The notes below the pieces were generated by a model. It had not been told where the DNA came from. It saw nothing but the letters and a program-made list of their open reading frames with translations, and ran no database searches. The translations under genes were made by a program, and so were the position numbers. DNA of 64,000 nt from Dryomyza anilis (Eukaryota > Arthropoda > Insecta > Diptera > Dryomyzidae): the NCBI GenBank assembly GCA_951804985.1, contig OX638130.1:99817700-99881699 (forward strand). Reading direction: 5' to 3'. Below, piece by piece: positions 1 to 13,490 of this stretch (position 1 is the first letter of the stretch; every line of letters begins with the position of its first letter).

Positions 1-2
1 GC

Positions 3-1928
3 ATCAAAATGCCATCTTCCGATCAATCATTTGTATTACAAAAAGCCATCATTTACGTAATATTTCGGTCAACTTTCTGGCATCGATAACATTTAAAAGA
101 TAACTTAAAGACATCGTTCAGACATAATTTGTCTAGTTGGGGTATTAGATGTCTTCAGTAATAAAACTTTAATAGGAAAAACTTATATTTATTGATACTA
201 ATATTTATCAATCGTGTTTTTTAATAAGATCTATGAATTTTCTCTTAAACATATTATTAAAATTAATATTAAATAATGTAGTTGATTAGTTATATTTTTA
301 GTAGAATCCACTATAAAACATCCAATATATAAAATTAAGCAAAACAAAATTCACTCGCATAAATTCCAATTTTACAAAATCTAACTGCAAAAATTTACCA
401 TGCCAAGATTTTATTTAAATGAGTCTTTTAAAATTTCTACTGAGAAATAATCATATTTATATTTAACACAACAACAGTCAAAGTTTCAGCAAGTTTCCGC
501 AACCGAATAATTCGGTAGTGCAATTTAGTTGGTTGCCGCAACAATTAGTTTTCAGTGTGTATAAATAACGAGAAAGAATCTTCATTTATAAATAACATAA
601 TTTTAATGAGATTTATTGGTTTGTTGTTATTACTTCCCATCCTTTTTATGCCGGAAATTTGCTAAATAACTTTTGGTTGATAGTTGAAAAAATTCACCGT
701 CTTGGATTAGAAAGTGAATCAGATATGGATATTAACACCCTATTCCTCTATATTATGAGTTAGTCATATTGTCGATCTAACCCAAGTAACACATAAACTG
801 CATAATATTGATGCTTACGAGTTGTAGAAGAGCTTGCCCAACTTAAAAGAAACACAAAAGCTGTACAAGCAACTCTCTAACCTCCATGAAACCCTTATAC
901 AGACTTTATGGCGTAATTATGGGCAATTGTAGTTAGCTGTACAATAGATGTAAATAAGCTTTAGCAGAGTAAAACATTTAAAAACTTTTTATTGATGTTA
1001 GCTTTATAATAGTTGTAATTTTAACTAAAAGTACTACACTACAGCTATCTGTAAGCAATGCCATTGTGAGAGCCTTTTTTATATATGGGAAGTCCCTGCT
1101 CAAATTTATTTCGAGTGTCTTCTTTATAACATGTCAACTCTGCAGAATCTAACAGATTCAATCAATCTCAATGTATAAAAATTGAAAAATGTATGGAAAT
1201 CAATACAATACAAAAAATCAAAAAATCACTGATTTTTTTTTAAGTGCATAAAATTTTAAAAAATCCAGATGATTTTTTTTTTTTTGTTCTGGAGAAAAGA
1301 TGCCAGTCCTGGATATACTAGCAAATATTATTTATATTGATCTAAGTAAAATTTCAATACAAATTCCAATTAATCCTTTCTTTTCTCCATACAAAATCTA
1401 TATTTTGGTATTTTGTAATTAAAAACAAAAATATTTTAATGTAATGGTCTTATAAATGTCTTGTGTTAAATATAAATATGATTTATTCTCAGAAGAAATT
1501 TCAAAAGGCTCATTTAAATAAAATCTTGGCATGGAAAATTTTTGCAGTTAGATTTTGTAAAATTGGAATTTATGCGAGTGAATTTTGTTCTGCTTAATTT
1601 TATATATTGGATGTTTTATAGTGGATTCTACTAGAAATATAACTAATCAACTACATTATTTAATATTAATTTTAATAATATGTTTAAGAGAAAATTCATA
1701 GATCTTATTAAAAAAACGATTGATAAATATTAGTATCAATAAATATAAGTTTTTCCTATTAAAGTTTTATTACTGAAGACATCTAATACCCCAACTAGAC
1801 AAATTATATCTGAACGATGTCTTTAAGTTATCTTTTAAATGTTATCGATGCCAGAAAGTTGACCGAAATATTACCTAAATGATGGCTTTTTGTAATACAA
1901 ATGATTGACCGGAAGATGCCATTTTGAT
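3..1928. mobile_element. Foldback / long-TIR element with about 470-bp arms
   Basis: Bases 3 to about 470 reappear as a near-identical reverse complement at about 1460-1928, for example ATCAAAATG(C/G)CATCTTCC at the left edge and its complement at the right edge. The roughly 990-bp centre carries no ORF of useful size and contains two oligo-T tracts near 1230-1280. This is the architecture of a foldback or MITE-like non-autonomous DNA transposon. I see only isolated substitutions between the arms, so insertion or arm gene conversion was fairly recent. The left edge lies almost at the window boundary, so any target duplication cannot be judged. Confidence 0.75.
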
Positions 1929-3230
1929 TTGTCTGAACGATGGCTTAATGGTATACATAAAGATGCCTTAAAGTAATTATCTAAAAGTAGTGTCTTTTTA
2001 GCAACTGAAAGGCAACCGGATTAAGTAATCTGAAAGTATACAAAAACGATATACCAAAAAGCGTTAAAAAGTCGTTTCACAACTATTTACAATAAAATAT
2101 TTAAGAATTTGAATATAATATTTATTGAAATATTTAGAAATCATACAAATATTTAAAGTAAATTCATGAACATTTATTAAACATATGAAAGTTAACTGTA
2201 ACATAACTAAAAATAGTTTGATGTACCCGAAAAAGGTTCGCATTAACATGGATTTATCAGAGATCTTCGAAATTTGTAGGTAGAACATAGTTTCTTATTT
2301 GTTAGAATATCTTATAAGAATTTATTTCTTATTGGAAATTCATATTAACTTAGCTATGTAAGTAACATATATCTGTTAAAACAATTTAATTTTAGTTCTT
2401 TATACATGGTATTTCCCTGAACAAATGTTTGCAAACATTTTGTATAAAAAAAAGTAAAGCATTACTTTTTGTTTTTTACATTTTAACAGTTTTTATTAGA
2501 TACTTTTTATTTTGTTTACATATTAATTACATTATTTTAATGGAATTATTATGTAAATTATGACTTTTATTTATTAGTAAGATAGATTTTGAGATAATAT
2601 TTCATAAAAATAATAAAAATACGAAATTAATATAGAAATAAATCTACAAAAATTTTATGGTTACAAAACAGAAAACATTCTCTTAAGTATTATAAATCAT
2701 AATTTAAAGAAAAACATGTAAAATCTTCGAAAATAGCATCATTTTAGTGTGCATAAATATAAAACATTGTTGGAAAACATAATTTCTTTGGATTTTATAA
2801 TTTAATTTCCAAATACAGTTAAATTAAAAAATACCACACATCTTATGTTTCTGCTTTTTACGCTGCATAAATCAAAATAGAAATTAAATTTATGCCACGG
2901 CACACTTTTAACTCTTAAACTGCGGCACGGCACACATACACGGTTTTTGAGATTGTCTGACTATTTGAGTCATGCGTGAGAAAAGTAGGAATTATTATTT
3001 ATTAAGAAAACTTGAAAGCGGCATTCAATTTATTGGCATTGCTAATGAACTGAAAAAAATTTCGTTAAAGTAATAAAAAGTTATTTTAGTAAAGAAATAG
3101 TCTATGTTAAACCATATAGAGAACAGAATGGAACTGAAGGAAAATGGGGACTAAGCTGGGGAAGGAGTTATAAATTTTTTGTAAAATTATGATTACTTTT
3201 TCTGAAATTATCAATTTTTAATGAAATAAT
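1929..3230. other. AT-rich stretch without a recognisable gene
   Basis: I see no coding region, RNA gene or clear repeat here. Short open frames exist, such as 2064-2288 on the minus strand, but they have AT-rich chance composition and no homology that I recognise. Confidence 0.5.
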
Positions 3231-4300
3231 AAATTTTTTTAAAGAAATTGTGAATATTTTATGAAATTGTGAACTTTTAGCGACATCATGGATTTTAAAT
3301 GATTTTTTTTTGTCATAAATTTATGAAAATTTATAATGTAATGAAATTATGAAATTTTTAATGAAGTAATGAATTTTTAATTAAATTATAAATTTTTAAT
3401 TATATTATGAATTTATAATGAATTTAGGAATCTTTAATGAATTTTTAATGAAATTATGAATTTTTTATGATATTATGAATTATTAATGAAATTATGAGTT
3501 TTTTATGATATTATGAATTTTTAATGAAATTATGAATTTTTTAATGAAATTTTCAATTTTTAATGAAATTTTCAATTTTTAATGATGTTATGAATTTATA
3601 ATGAAATTAAGAATCTGTAATGAATTTATGAATTTTTAATGAATTTAGGAATCCCTAATGAATTTTTAATGAAATTTTGAATTTTACATGAGTTAATAAA
3701 TTTTTAGTGAAATGTTGAGTTCTGAATTTTTAGTGACATTTTAAAATTTAATGAAATTATGAATATTTAATGAAATACATTTTTTAAGAAATTATGAATG
3801 AATTTTTGGAATTTTGTTGAAATTATGAATTTTTTATGATATTATGAATTATTAATGAAATTGTGATTTTTTTATGATATTATAAATTTTTAATGAAATT
3901 ATGAATTTTTAATGAAATTTTCAATTTTTAATGAAATTTTCAATTTTTAATGACGTTATGAATTTATAATGAAATTAAGAATCTGTAATGAATTTATGAA
4001 TTTTTAATGAATTTAGGAATCCCTAATGAATTTTTAATGAAATTTTGAATTTTACATGAGTTAATAAATTTTTAGTGAAATGTTGAGTTCTGAATTTATA
4101 GTGACATTATAAAATTTAATGAAATTATGAATATTTAATGAAATACATTTATTAAGAAATTATGAATGAATTTTTGGAATTTTGTTGAAATTATAAATTT
4201 TTGATGAAATTATGTATACTAAAATGAAATTATAAATTATTTAAGAAATAAGGAATTATAAATGAATTTATGAATTTTTAGTAAAATTATAAATTTTATG
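3230..4300. repeat. Minisatellite array A (about 20-bp unit) with a 368-bp higher-order duplication
   Basis: The stretch is built from degenerate units like AATTTTTAATGAAATTATGA. A longer block is duplicated in tandem: the segment starting near 3581 (AATGATGTTATGAATTTA) returns near 3949 with a single difference in that motif, an offset of 368 bp, including the rare words GAATCCCTAATG and GTTGAGTTCTGAATTT. The unit resembles the 19-bp unit of the arrays at 11.5 and 28.4 kb (it shares AATTTTTAGTGAAA variants), so the three arrays may have a common origin. Confidence 0.8.
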
Positions 4301-4326
4301 CGAGACTATGAAATTTTACAGAAATG

Positions 4327-4540
4327 CACCCAGAAAAAAATTTCCTCAAATCCTATTAAAATTGGTCAATGGGACAATTACTGATTTGATAGTATACAAA
4401 AAATAAATATTTTCATATAAACTCATTGGAAATTGTTTTTTGTAGTATTTAATGGTATTTTACGATTAAAATAATAATATATCCTATTAAATATTTTTAA
4501 TAGTAAAAAACTATTATTTTAATAGTCTAATTTTTGCAAA
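4327..4540 (+). mobile_element. CACCCAG-type MITE, 3' truncated copy
   Basis: It starts with CACCCAGAAAAAAATT and follows the family body (ATTGGTCAAT, TTAATAGTATACAAAAAATA, ACTCATTGG), but the AATAGTAAAAAACTATTAT end runs into unrelated sequence instead of the CTGGGTG terminus. It is one of eight copies in the window. Confidence 0.7.
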
Positions 4541-4879
4541 TATCTGACTTTATACGTTTTAAATAAAAATATGAATTATTTATAAAATTATAAAATTTTG
4601 GTAAAATAATAAATCTAAAAGACAATAACATTTAAAACTTAAAATGGTCAAAAAGTAGGCGTTGCATCCGCATATACTACGCTGTATCTTTCTCCAAACA
4701 CCCACGATTTAACCCTGATTTTTTTTTTCGCTTTTATAGCAAACAATAACCGAACTCCGCTATTACCTTAAAAGCGCATTACATTTAATTTTTATGACAA
4801 AAGTAAAAATTAAAAAACAAAAACTACTTTTATTTCGTTGCGGCTGACGGCACTATTTCAGTCACAACTTAAAATACTA

Positions 4880-5125
4880 CAGACGCTTTATATATATATA
4901 TGAAGTGCCTAGGTATTACATGTGCTGTGAAAGTCTCTGTCGCAGTCACTGCGGCGGAGCGGACAGAACTCACTCAACTGGATCATCGATTTTAGTAGGC
5001 GTCACAGCCGCCTGGCGGCACTGGCGACCGCTAAAGTTATTTGCGCGCGCCATCTGTGAAGTGTTGCGGAGTAAAGAAAACATTTGGAAATTCAGAAAAC
5101 AGCGGGAAGTGTTTTAACCACTTAA
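4880..5125 (+). promoter_or_regulatory. GC-richer island, possible promoter/5' UTR exon
   Basis: This block is much more GC-rich than its surroundings (for example CACTGCGGCGGAGCGG and GTTATTTGCGCGCGCCATC), follows a TATATATATA run at about 4889, and breaks off into AT-rich DNA near 5125. In AT-rich fly genomes such islands often mark promoters or non-coding first exons. The best candidate target is the plus-strand gene whose first coding exon starts at 14381. The open frame at 4905-5117 shows no recognisable protein feature and I do not call it coding. Confidence 0.3.
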
Positions 5126-5614
5126 GCGAAATGCAAAACAAAAATATAAAATTTATTTTTTATTATTATTATTATTATTTATTAATATTTTTACAAGTGC
5201 ATAACATAAAAAAATAATAAAAACAAATTAACAGAAACCGGTAATTAAGGTTGGGTCACATGGAAATTTTAAAGTAGGGATATTTTGTAGGTATGTTTGT
5301 TGAAGTTACTAACAATTTTGAAAGTTTTAATCTTTCCCCTAGTTTGAGAAGACATGACCAGATCATGTTGGTCATGTAATTAGTCGAAATGTGAAAATGT
5401 AAATTCCTGATCGTGTTCTTGTAGAATTTTTACGAGTGTCTAGCTCTCAATATCGTACAAATGTAATAACGATTGTAGCTAATAATGAGCATACAAGAAT
5501 AATTGCTCTTAGTTAAATTTTTGATACATAAGAACATAATCTCTACATATCAAGAATAAATGCTTTTACTTACTTTCAACATATTGAATGACAGACACAA
5601 AAAACAAACGGATG

Positions 5615-5828
5615 CACCCAGACAAAAATTCCCTCAAATCCCATTAAAATTGTTCAATAGGACAATTATTGATTTAATAGTATACAAAAAATAAAAATTG
5701 TCATATAAACTCAATGGCAATGTCATGGTATTTTCTAGTATTTAATAATATTTTCCGATTAAAATAATAATTTATCCTATTTAATATTTTTAATAGTAAA
5801 AAACTATTATTTATATAGTATCTGGGTG
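5615..5828 (+). mobile_element. CACCCAG-type MITE
   Basis: The copy is bounded by GCACCCAGACAAAAATT and ATAGTATCTGGGTG. The body is collinear with the copies at 22186 and 56236, with a slightly shortened right end. Confidence 0.8.
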
Positions 5829-6229
5829 TGGTGATAACAGTCGGACAACGCAAAACATAGCACAATAGCTAATATTACAGACAAATAATGATCGAAAAAA
5901 ACAACAGTAATACGAACACGTGTTCTGTTCTTTAAATTTTGGGAAGAACACAGCAACAATATTTTGATACCATTGACCTCTGCAACATTCTCAAGAATAA
6001 TTGCTCCTAGTTACTTTTTGATAACTAAGTGGATTTGTTTCTTAAAATCCAGAATGATTCCGGCAAATTGACGGACAATCGCATCTGGAGATGACGCTGA
6101 TCAAGAATATTATATTTGTCCATACCAATCACGCCTCCTTCTGGTTGTTACAAACTAATGTTTAAAATGAATATACCTTTCCAGTTCTAGTGTAGGGTAT
6201 GAAAATTAAAATTGCATTTTCGTGTAGGC

Positions 6230-6790
6230 GTCAACATAAAATAGCAAAAAGTTGCGCCGGCGCATGTCGCTTATTGACTGTTCATTCACTCAGTTGCTGT
6301 TGTGTCAAACAGACTGACAGTTTGACTACACGACGCCGTCAAACTGACTGACATTGGTCAAGCGTTGTAAGTGCGTCGTGACTGTGGTCACTACGATTTA
6401 ATGTCAAATATGATTTTTATTTTACGACGCTCAACATCCGTCAGTCAGTGCAGTGCAGTGCAGTTCATAATGTTGGTGGATTGGTTCATTATTGCAGTTG
6501 TTTTCCATTCCCATTGATGTTTGCTGCCATTGTTTTGTTTAGCACCCATCATTTGTGCCATATTTAGACGAACATTTATTAAGTTTGAGGCTTCACTAAT
6601 TGCAATAGCGTGACTACTATTTGTAGCCATTGGTACTCTGCGCGTACTCTGCTGGTACTCGACGGGCACTCGGTACTTGGTTAAGAGCATAATTATCCGT
6701 GTTGTGACGCCTACATCAAGTGGCAGTTAGACAGACGTAACGTCAGACATGTGATTGACAGCAGAGCGCTGTGAACTTTCAAATACATGG
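6230..6790 (+). promoter_or_regulatory. GC-richer island with initiator-like and splice-donor-like signals; candidate first exon of the sarcospan-like gene
   Basis: The island starts near CAAAAAGTTGCGCCGGCGC. Inside it is a perfect arthropod initiator TCAGTT (6290-6295, A+1 at 6292), an AGTTTG tract at about +28 that matches four of five DPE positions, and a TTGTAAGTG sequence giving a GT donor at 6367. A 75-nt non-coding exon 6292-6366 spliced to the acceptor at 14144 would supply the 5' UTR of the downstream plus-strand gene. This is inferred from motifs only. An open frame on the opposite strand (6445-6690) overlaps the island; I see no protein family in it. Confidence 0.3.
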
Positions 6791-7199
6791 CGGTATTTGT
6801 AGTTATTAACATTTTTATGGTTATGTGCGTTGACCATATATATATTTTAATTACTCTGGTAGTTTGGGCGGTGAATTACTGAAATTTGAAAGCGGATATT
6901 AATAAATATAATAATTATTGTAATAAATCTAAATAGCGTGAACGAACTCTGTCACTATATAATCTAATTTATATTTTAGAAAACATTTACATATTTTGCA
7001 GTGATATTTATAAAATGAATTTCATAAGGTCCACAAAAAAGCAATATCTGCAATCTGCAATATTATGCATTTATTTATCAATGGTAATTTATAATATCAT
7101 TCATTATTAAATGGCTATCGTATTTTTTAATAACTTTAATAATTTTAAATATTCGTATAATTTTAATAACGAAAAAAAAGGACAATATTTTTATCAAAT

Positions 7200-9240
7200 T
7201 GAAGAATACTGTTTCAGGTTCAAATTCCTGATGCATTCATTACATTGATATATTGTAGTCAATCAAATAATGAGTTATTTATCAATACAATGAATCATGG
7301 TTTGATGAACGAAAATTCTGTACATCGGAAAGAAATTCCGAATTAAATCTTCATATACAAAGTACTGTTTCAGGTTTTCATCAAATTGTTGATGAATTCA
7401 TTTCATTAATATTTTGCATTATGAATTCTCCTTCAATTCGAAATTACTGTACATCGAAAAGAATATTCCGAATTAAATCTTCACATACAAAGTACTGTTT
7501 CAGGTTTTCATCAAATTGTTGATGAATTCATTTCATTGATATTTTGCATAATGAATTCTCCTTAAATTCAATGAACAAAAATTCTGTACATCCCAGATCT
7601 GTTTGTCATATTATTTCGTTAAATTGATAAATACTATTGCAAGTTTTCATCAAATTCCTGATGAACTCATTACATTGATATTTTGTAGTCAATCATATTA
7701 TGAATTATTCATCAATACAATGAATCATGGTTTGGTGAACGAAAATTCTGTACATCGGAAAGAAATTCCGAATTAAATCTTGAGATACAAAGTACTATTT
7801 CAGGTTTTTATCAAATTGTAGATGAATTCATTTCATTAATATTTTGCATTATGAATTCTCCTTCAATTCGAAATTACTGTACATCAAAAAGAAAATTCCG
7901 AATTAAATCTTCTCATACAATGTACTGTTTCACGTTTTCATCAAATTGTTGATGAATTCATTTCATTGATATTTTGCACTATGAATTCTCCTTAAATTCG
8001 ATGAACGTAATTTCTGTACAGCGAAAAGAAAATTCCGAATTAAATCTTTAAATATAAATACACAGTGGTAAAAGACATCCTAATATCATCGACGATCTTA
8101 AAGAGATTTTGTATCGCTAGTCTTGGCGATTCTCAACTCGCATTCCGCATTACATTAATCCAGGCATTAGGCAAGTAAAAATTTAAATTGGATCATGTTC
8201 CGGAACTGTATTTTTACCTTGTCACAATCAGCTTTATCGTTTGTAGAAATTTACCATATAGACATGACAATGCCCAGATCTTTTTGTCATATTATTTCAT
8301 CAAATTGATGAATACTACTTTAAGTTTTCATCAAATTCCTGATGAATGCATTACATTGATATTTTGTAGTCAATTCTATTATGAATTATTCATCAATACA
8401 ATGAATCATAATTTGATGATCGAAAATTCTGTACAGAAATATCGAATTATATTTTCACATACAAAGTACTGTTTCAGGTTTTCATCAAATTGTTGATGAA
8501 TTCATTACATTTATATATTGTATTATGAATTCTCCTGCAATTCAATGAACGAAATTTCTGTACATCGAAAAGAAAATTCCGAATTAAATCTTTACATATA
8601 AAGTACACAGCGGTGAAAGATATCTTTATATCATCGACGATCTTAAAGGTATTTTGTATTGCTAGTCATATCGATTCTCTATACACATTCCGCATTACAT
8701 TAATCCAGGCATTAGGCAAGTAAAAAATGAATATGGATAATGTTCCGAAACTGATGATTGTATATTTTACCTTGTCACAATATCTTTATTGCTAGTAGAA
8801 ACTTGCCTTATAAACACGATAATGCCCAGATCTTTTTGTGATATTATTCCGTCAAATTGATGAATACTATTTCAGGTTTTCATCAAATTCCTGATGAATT
8901 CATTACATTGATATTTTGTAGTCAATCATATTAAGAATTATTCATCAATACCATGAATGATGGTTTGATGAACGAATTTTCTGTACATCAGAAAGAAGTT
9001 TCGAATTAAATCTTCACATACAAAGTACTGTTTTAGGTTTTCATCAAATTATTGATGAATTCATTTTTGCATTATGAATTATTCTTCAATTCAATGAATG
9101 AAATTTCGGTACATCGGAAAGAAATTTTCAAATTAAATCTTCTCAAATAAAGTATCCAGTGGTAAAAGACATTCTAATATAATAATTTTGTATCGCTAGT
9201 CACATCGATTCTCGCTTCATATTCCGCATTACATTGAACG
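7200..9240. repeat. Higher-order tandem repeat (nested short and about 550-bp units)
   Basis: A module containing TTTCATCAAATTGTTGATGAA, an inverted-repeat core, followed by ATGAATTCTCCTT and GAAATTCCGAATTAAATCTT recurs about every 130-190 bp (near 7214, 7369, 7498, 7798, 7927, 8470, 8868 and 9035). A longer block with CATCGACGATCTTAAAG and CATTACATTAATCCAGGCAT recurs near 8050, 8600 and, partly, 9150, giving an outer period of about 550 bp. A related, more decayed fragment lies near 57690-57980. The open frame at 8188-8496 is made of this repeat. Confidence 0.75.
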
Positions 9241-11515
9241 ATACAACGAGAAGGATGTAATATAAACAAAAATCATTTGAAGATTTTAAAGATCACAATC
9301 AATGAAAATCGATGAACAAAAGTAATTTAATAAAAATAAAATCTCTCAAGTTGGATGCAAACATATAACAAATTTCTACAAACATCATGTGCGTGTTCCA
9401 ATCTAATTCATTAAAATTTACATATATTAAATACGATGAATCTAATTAAGATTCAACACATTTAAATAATCCATGTCTACAAAATGTAAACATGAAACAA
9501 TTTATGTGTTTTTTTTATATTTTATGAATGAATACGAATGAAACTAAACAAAATGATTTACTTTGCACATTATTATTTGAATATTTAATACTGTGTCAAC
9601 ATTAAAATAATAAATTTCACATTGTAGAATATGCATGAATAAAGTGTGAATAAAATGCGTATAAAACATGCACATGTTAAGAAATCACCACCACAAATCA
9701 AGGCTAAGAGTCAAAAAACTCAAAAATATGCTATTTTTTTTTCTTTGTTCTTAATGTATACAGTACATGTGGTAAGATATTTCAACACCACGCATTATTT
9801 TTAAAAATGAAAATACGAACAAAACAAAAGCACAACAGTAGACAAAGCAACAATTCACCAAATGTTAACATCAATTACAATTATTGGAATTTGAACAAAT
9901 GCACAATCCATCAAAATGTATTCGCACCATTAGAGGTTTATTTTTGGCTGCCAACATAAGTATGTGGGTGTCGGTCGTAGAACTAGTTTTAAATTTGGGT
10001 AGCTTTTAATGCAAATACGCTTTTTTCTTAATTAATTTTAATACATTTTTATAGCCTACTCTAAAAATGAATGGATGTAATACTTTGGGCATCCGTTTGG
10101 TAAGAATCAGAAAATGATTTGACTGGTATATTCCAGATCAGCAATGTCCATAATATTAGAATGTTTATCCTATTATGAAAGATATTGTCATGACTAGATA
10201 ATATTTAACATTTGATTAGTGGAGTAGTGAGTAGGTAAAAATAAATTGTCTCCACTCAAATTGTGACCTTTTTTTCAGCATAAAAAAAAATAAATTTGTT
10301 TATTATTCAGTGCATCTGTGGGTGTCATTGCACTAAGTACTCTTTTTATAACTTTTACAAGAGTCCTCTTTTAAGATGCTATTTTAAATATAGCAACAAA
10401 TTAAAGTTTTTTTTTGTTGTTTTAAGTTGTTCTATTTTTGGTGTTTGTTTGGCATTATCTGCGTATTAATGGTAAACAATTAGATAAAGTTTGTTTGTGC
10501 GGCCAAAAGCATCATTTAACCTCAATGCAACCGCAGCAGTTGAAATTTTAAAATTAATTTTTTTAAGTTTTATACTTTTCATCTTTTTAACTTATTTAAA
10601 AAGTAAAAATATATATTAAAATTAGTTTATTTTCAAATTTTAAAAAAATAGTCACTAAAAGGTTAATATGCACAGCATATTTATTAGATCATGCGTTGTA
10701 CGTTGTTTAATTATTTATTTAGATTATATTTTCGGCATTTTAGTATTAACGACGACTAGAATAAAATGCGTACTGTTTTTTTGTTTTATCATAATTTAAA
10801 ACAAGAAGCTCTATACGACTTATGTAAATGATTTAGCTATATAAAAAATAAACATTTTAAATTAAAAGAAAACAATGTTTATGACTAGAGCATCCGCTAG
10901 TTTAAATAAATATTTAAATATTTTAATGTTATTTAAGTTCATATTTTTAGTAGGAAAATCGAATAACTACATTTTCAAAATTGCAATTTATTGTTTACAA
11001 AAATGTAAAATATTTTAAATTTTACAATAACATTTATATGACTTGATGGGCTTCCAAAATATTCTGATCTTCTCTTTTCATCGAAATTTAAATATTCATC
11101 AACAAAAATCGATTGTAAATTCATTTCAAAAAACTGAATTCTTGAAGAGCAAAAAACAAATTCGATCAAGTTAAAATTACATGACAATACATGACATTTA
11201 AGTCATTTGTTAGTAAAATTCTCAGAAATACTCAGCATTTTAATATATATAACATGACTTACACATTTTAAAACTCAATACAAAAACTATTAAATCTGTG
11301 TGTAACGAACTACTGATTATTATAACAATGTAAAGTATTTTTACAAAGCACCATAATGTGGAAAAGTCACGTACATTTATTTACAAATGAATTTTACACA
11401 AACTAAATGTTTTCTGATGTTTAATTAAATGAAATTCAATATGCATTTTTATACAGAACATTTTATTATTTCCTTGGAAAACTACGAAAAATTTGAAAAT
11501 AAAAAATTTAATTTA
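9241..11515. other. AT-rich stretch without a recognisable gene
   Basis: Neither strand shows a supported gene, splice structure or clear repeat family. It probably lies in the first intron or upstream region of the gene starting near 14 kb. Confidence 0.4.
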
Positions 11516-11535
11516 AATATTTTAAAATATAAAAA

Positions 11536-13490
11536 TTCAATTGTCCACTAAAAATTCAATTTTTCACTGAAAATTTAATTTTTCATTTAAAATTCAATTT
11601 TTACTCAAAAATTTAATTTGTACTAAAAATTAAATTTTTCACTAAAAATTAAATTTTTCGCTAAAAATTCAATTTTTCACTAAAAATTCAATTTTTCAAT
11701 TTTTCACTAAAAATTCAATTTTTCAATTTTTCACTAAAAATTCAATTTTTCACTAAAAATTCAATTTTTCACTAAAATTTTAATTTTTCACTAAAAATTC
11801 AATTTTTCACTAAAAATTCAATTTTTCACTAAAAATTCAATTTTTCACTAAAAATTCAATTTTTCACTAAAAATTCAATTTTTCACTAAAAATTCAATTT
11901 TTCACTAAAAATTCAATTTTTCACTAAAAATTCAATTTTTCACTAAAAATTCAATTTTTCACTAAAAATTCAATTTTTCACTAAAAATTCAAATTTTCAC
12001 TAAATATTCAATTTTTCACTAAAAATTCAATTTTTCACTAAAAATCAAATTTTTCACTAAAAATTAAATTTTTCACTAAACATTCAATTTTTCACTAAAA
12101 ATTCAATTTTTCACTGAAAATTAAATTTTTCACTAAAAATCAAATTTTTCACTAAAAATTAAATTTTTCACTAAAAATTAAATTTTTCACTAAACATTCA
12201 ATTTTTCACTAAAAATTCAATTTTTCACTGAAAATTCAATTTTTCACTAAAAATTCAATTTTTCACTAAAAATTCAAATTTTCACTAAAAATTTAATTTT
12301 TCACTAAAAATTCAATTTTTCACTAAAAATTCAATTTTTCACTAAAAATTAAATTTTTCACTAAAAATCAAATTTTTCACTAAAAATTAAATTTTTCACT
12401 ATAAATAAAATTTTTCACTAAACATTCAATTTTTCACTAAAAATTCAATTTTTCACTGAAAATTCAATTTTTCACTAAAAATTCAATTTTTCACTAAAAA
12501 TTCAAATTTTCACTAAAAATTTAATTTTTCACTAAAAGTTAAATTTTTCACTAAAAAATTCCATTTTTCACTAAAAAATTCCATTTTCACTAAAAATTCA
12601 ATTTTTCACTATAAATTCAATTTTTCACTATAAATTCAATTTTTCACTATAAAATTCAATTTTTCACTATAAAATTCAATTATTCACTAAAAATTCAATT
12701 TTTCACTAAAAATTCCATTTTTCACTAAAAATTCAATTTTTCACTAAAAATTAAATTTTTCACTAAAAATTCAAGTTTTCACTAAAAATTCAAATGTTCA
12801 CTAAAAATTAAATTTTTCACTAAAAAAAAATTAAATTTTTAGTGAAAAATTAAATTTTTCACTAAAAATTCAATTTTTACTAAAAATTTAATTTTTTCAC
12901 TAAAAATTAAATTTTTCACTAAAAATTAAATTTTTCACTAAAAATTAAATTTTTCACTAAAAATTTAATTTATCACTAAAAATTCAATTTTTCACTAAAA
13001 ATTCAATTTTTCACTTAAAATTCAATTTTCACTATAAATTCAATTTTTCACTAAAAAATTCAAAATGTCCCTAAAAATTCAAAATGTCCCTAAAAATTCA
13101 AATTCTCGCTAAAAATTCAATTAAACAATACTAATAAAATTTTTCACTAAATTTAATTTTCACTAAAAATTAAATTTTTCACTCAACATTCAATTTTTCA
13201 CTAAAAATTCAATTTTTCACTGAAAATTAAATTTTTCACTAAAAATCAAATTTTTCACTAAAAATTCAATTTTTCACTTAAAATTCAATTTTTCACTAAA
13301 AATTCAATTTTTTACTAAAAAATCCATTTTTCAATAAAAATTTATTTTTCACTAAAAATTCAATTTTTCACTAAAAATTCAATTTTTCACTAAAAATTCA
13401 ATTTTACACTAAAAATTCAATTTTTCACTAAAATTCAAATTTTCACTAAAAATTCCAATTATCACTAAAATTTAAATTTTTCACTAATAA
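11536..13490 (+). repeat. 19-bp minisatellite array B (unit TTTTTCACTAAAAATTCAA)
   Basis: This is about 2 kb of nearly uninterrupted 19-bp units. The centre (about 11800-12000) is the most homogeneous, and variants such as AAAAATTAAATTTTTCACT are scattered elsewhere. The unit is the exact reverse complement of that in the array at 28.4-30.4 kb (TTGAATTTTTAGTGAAAAA). If transcription starts upstream, as the splice acceptor at 14144 suggests, this array lies in a 5' UTR intron. Confidence 0.95.

Noticed and set aside
6445..6690. 81-codon minus-strand frame in a GC-rich island
   Set aside because: It could be a divergent gene, but no family, splice logic or promoter on that strand supports it; the island is better explained as promoter/5' UTR.
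11536..13490. Array B as a CRISPR-like array
   Set aside because: The 19-bp units are directly contiguous with no unique spacers, and the context is eukaryotic.
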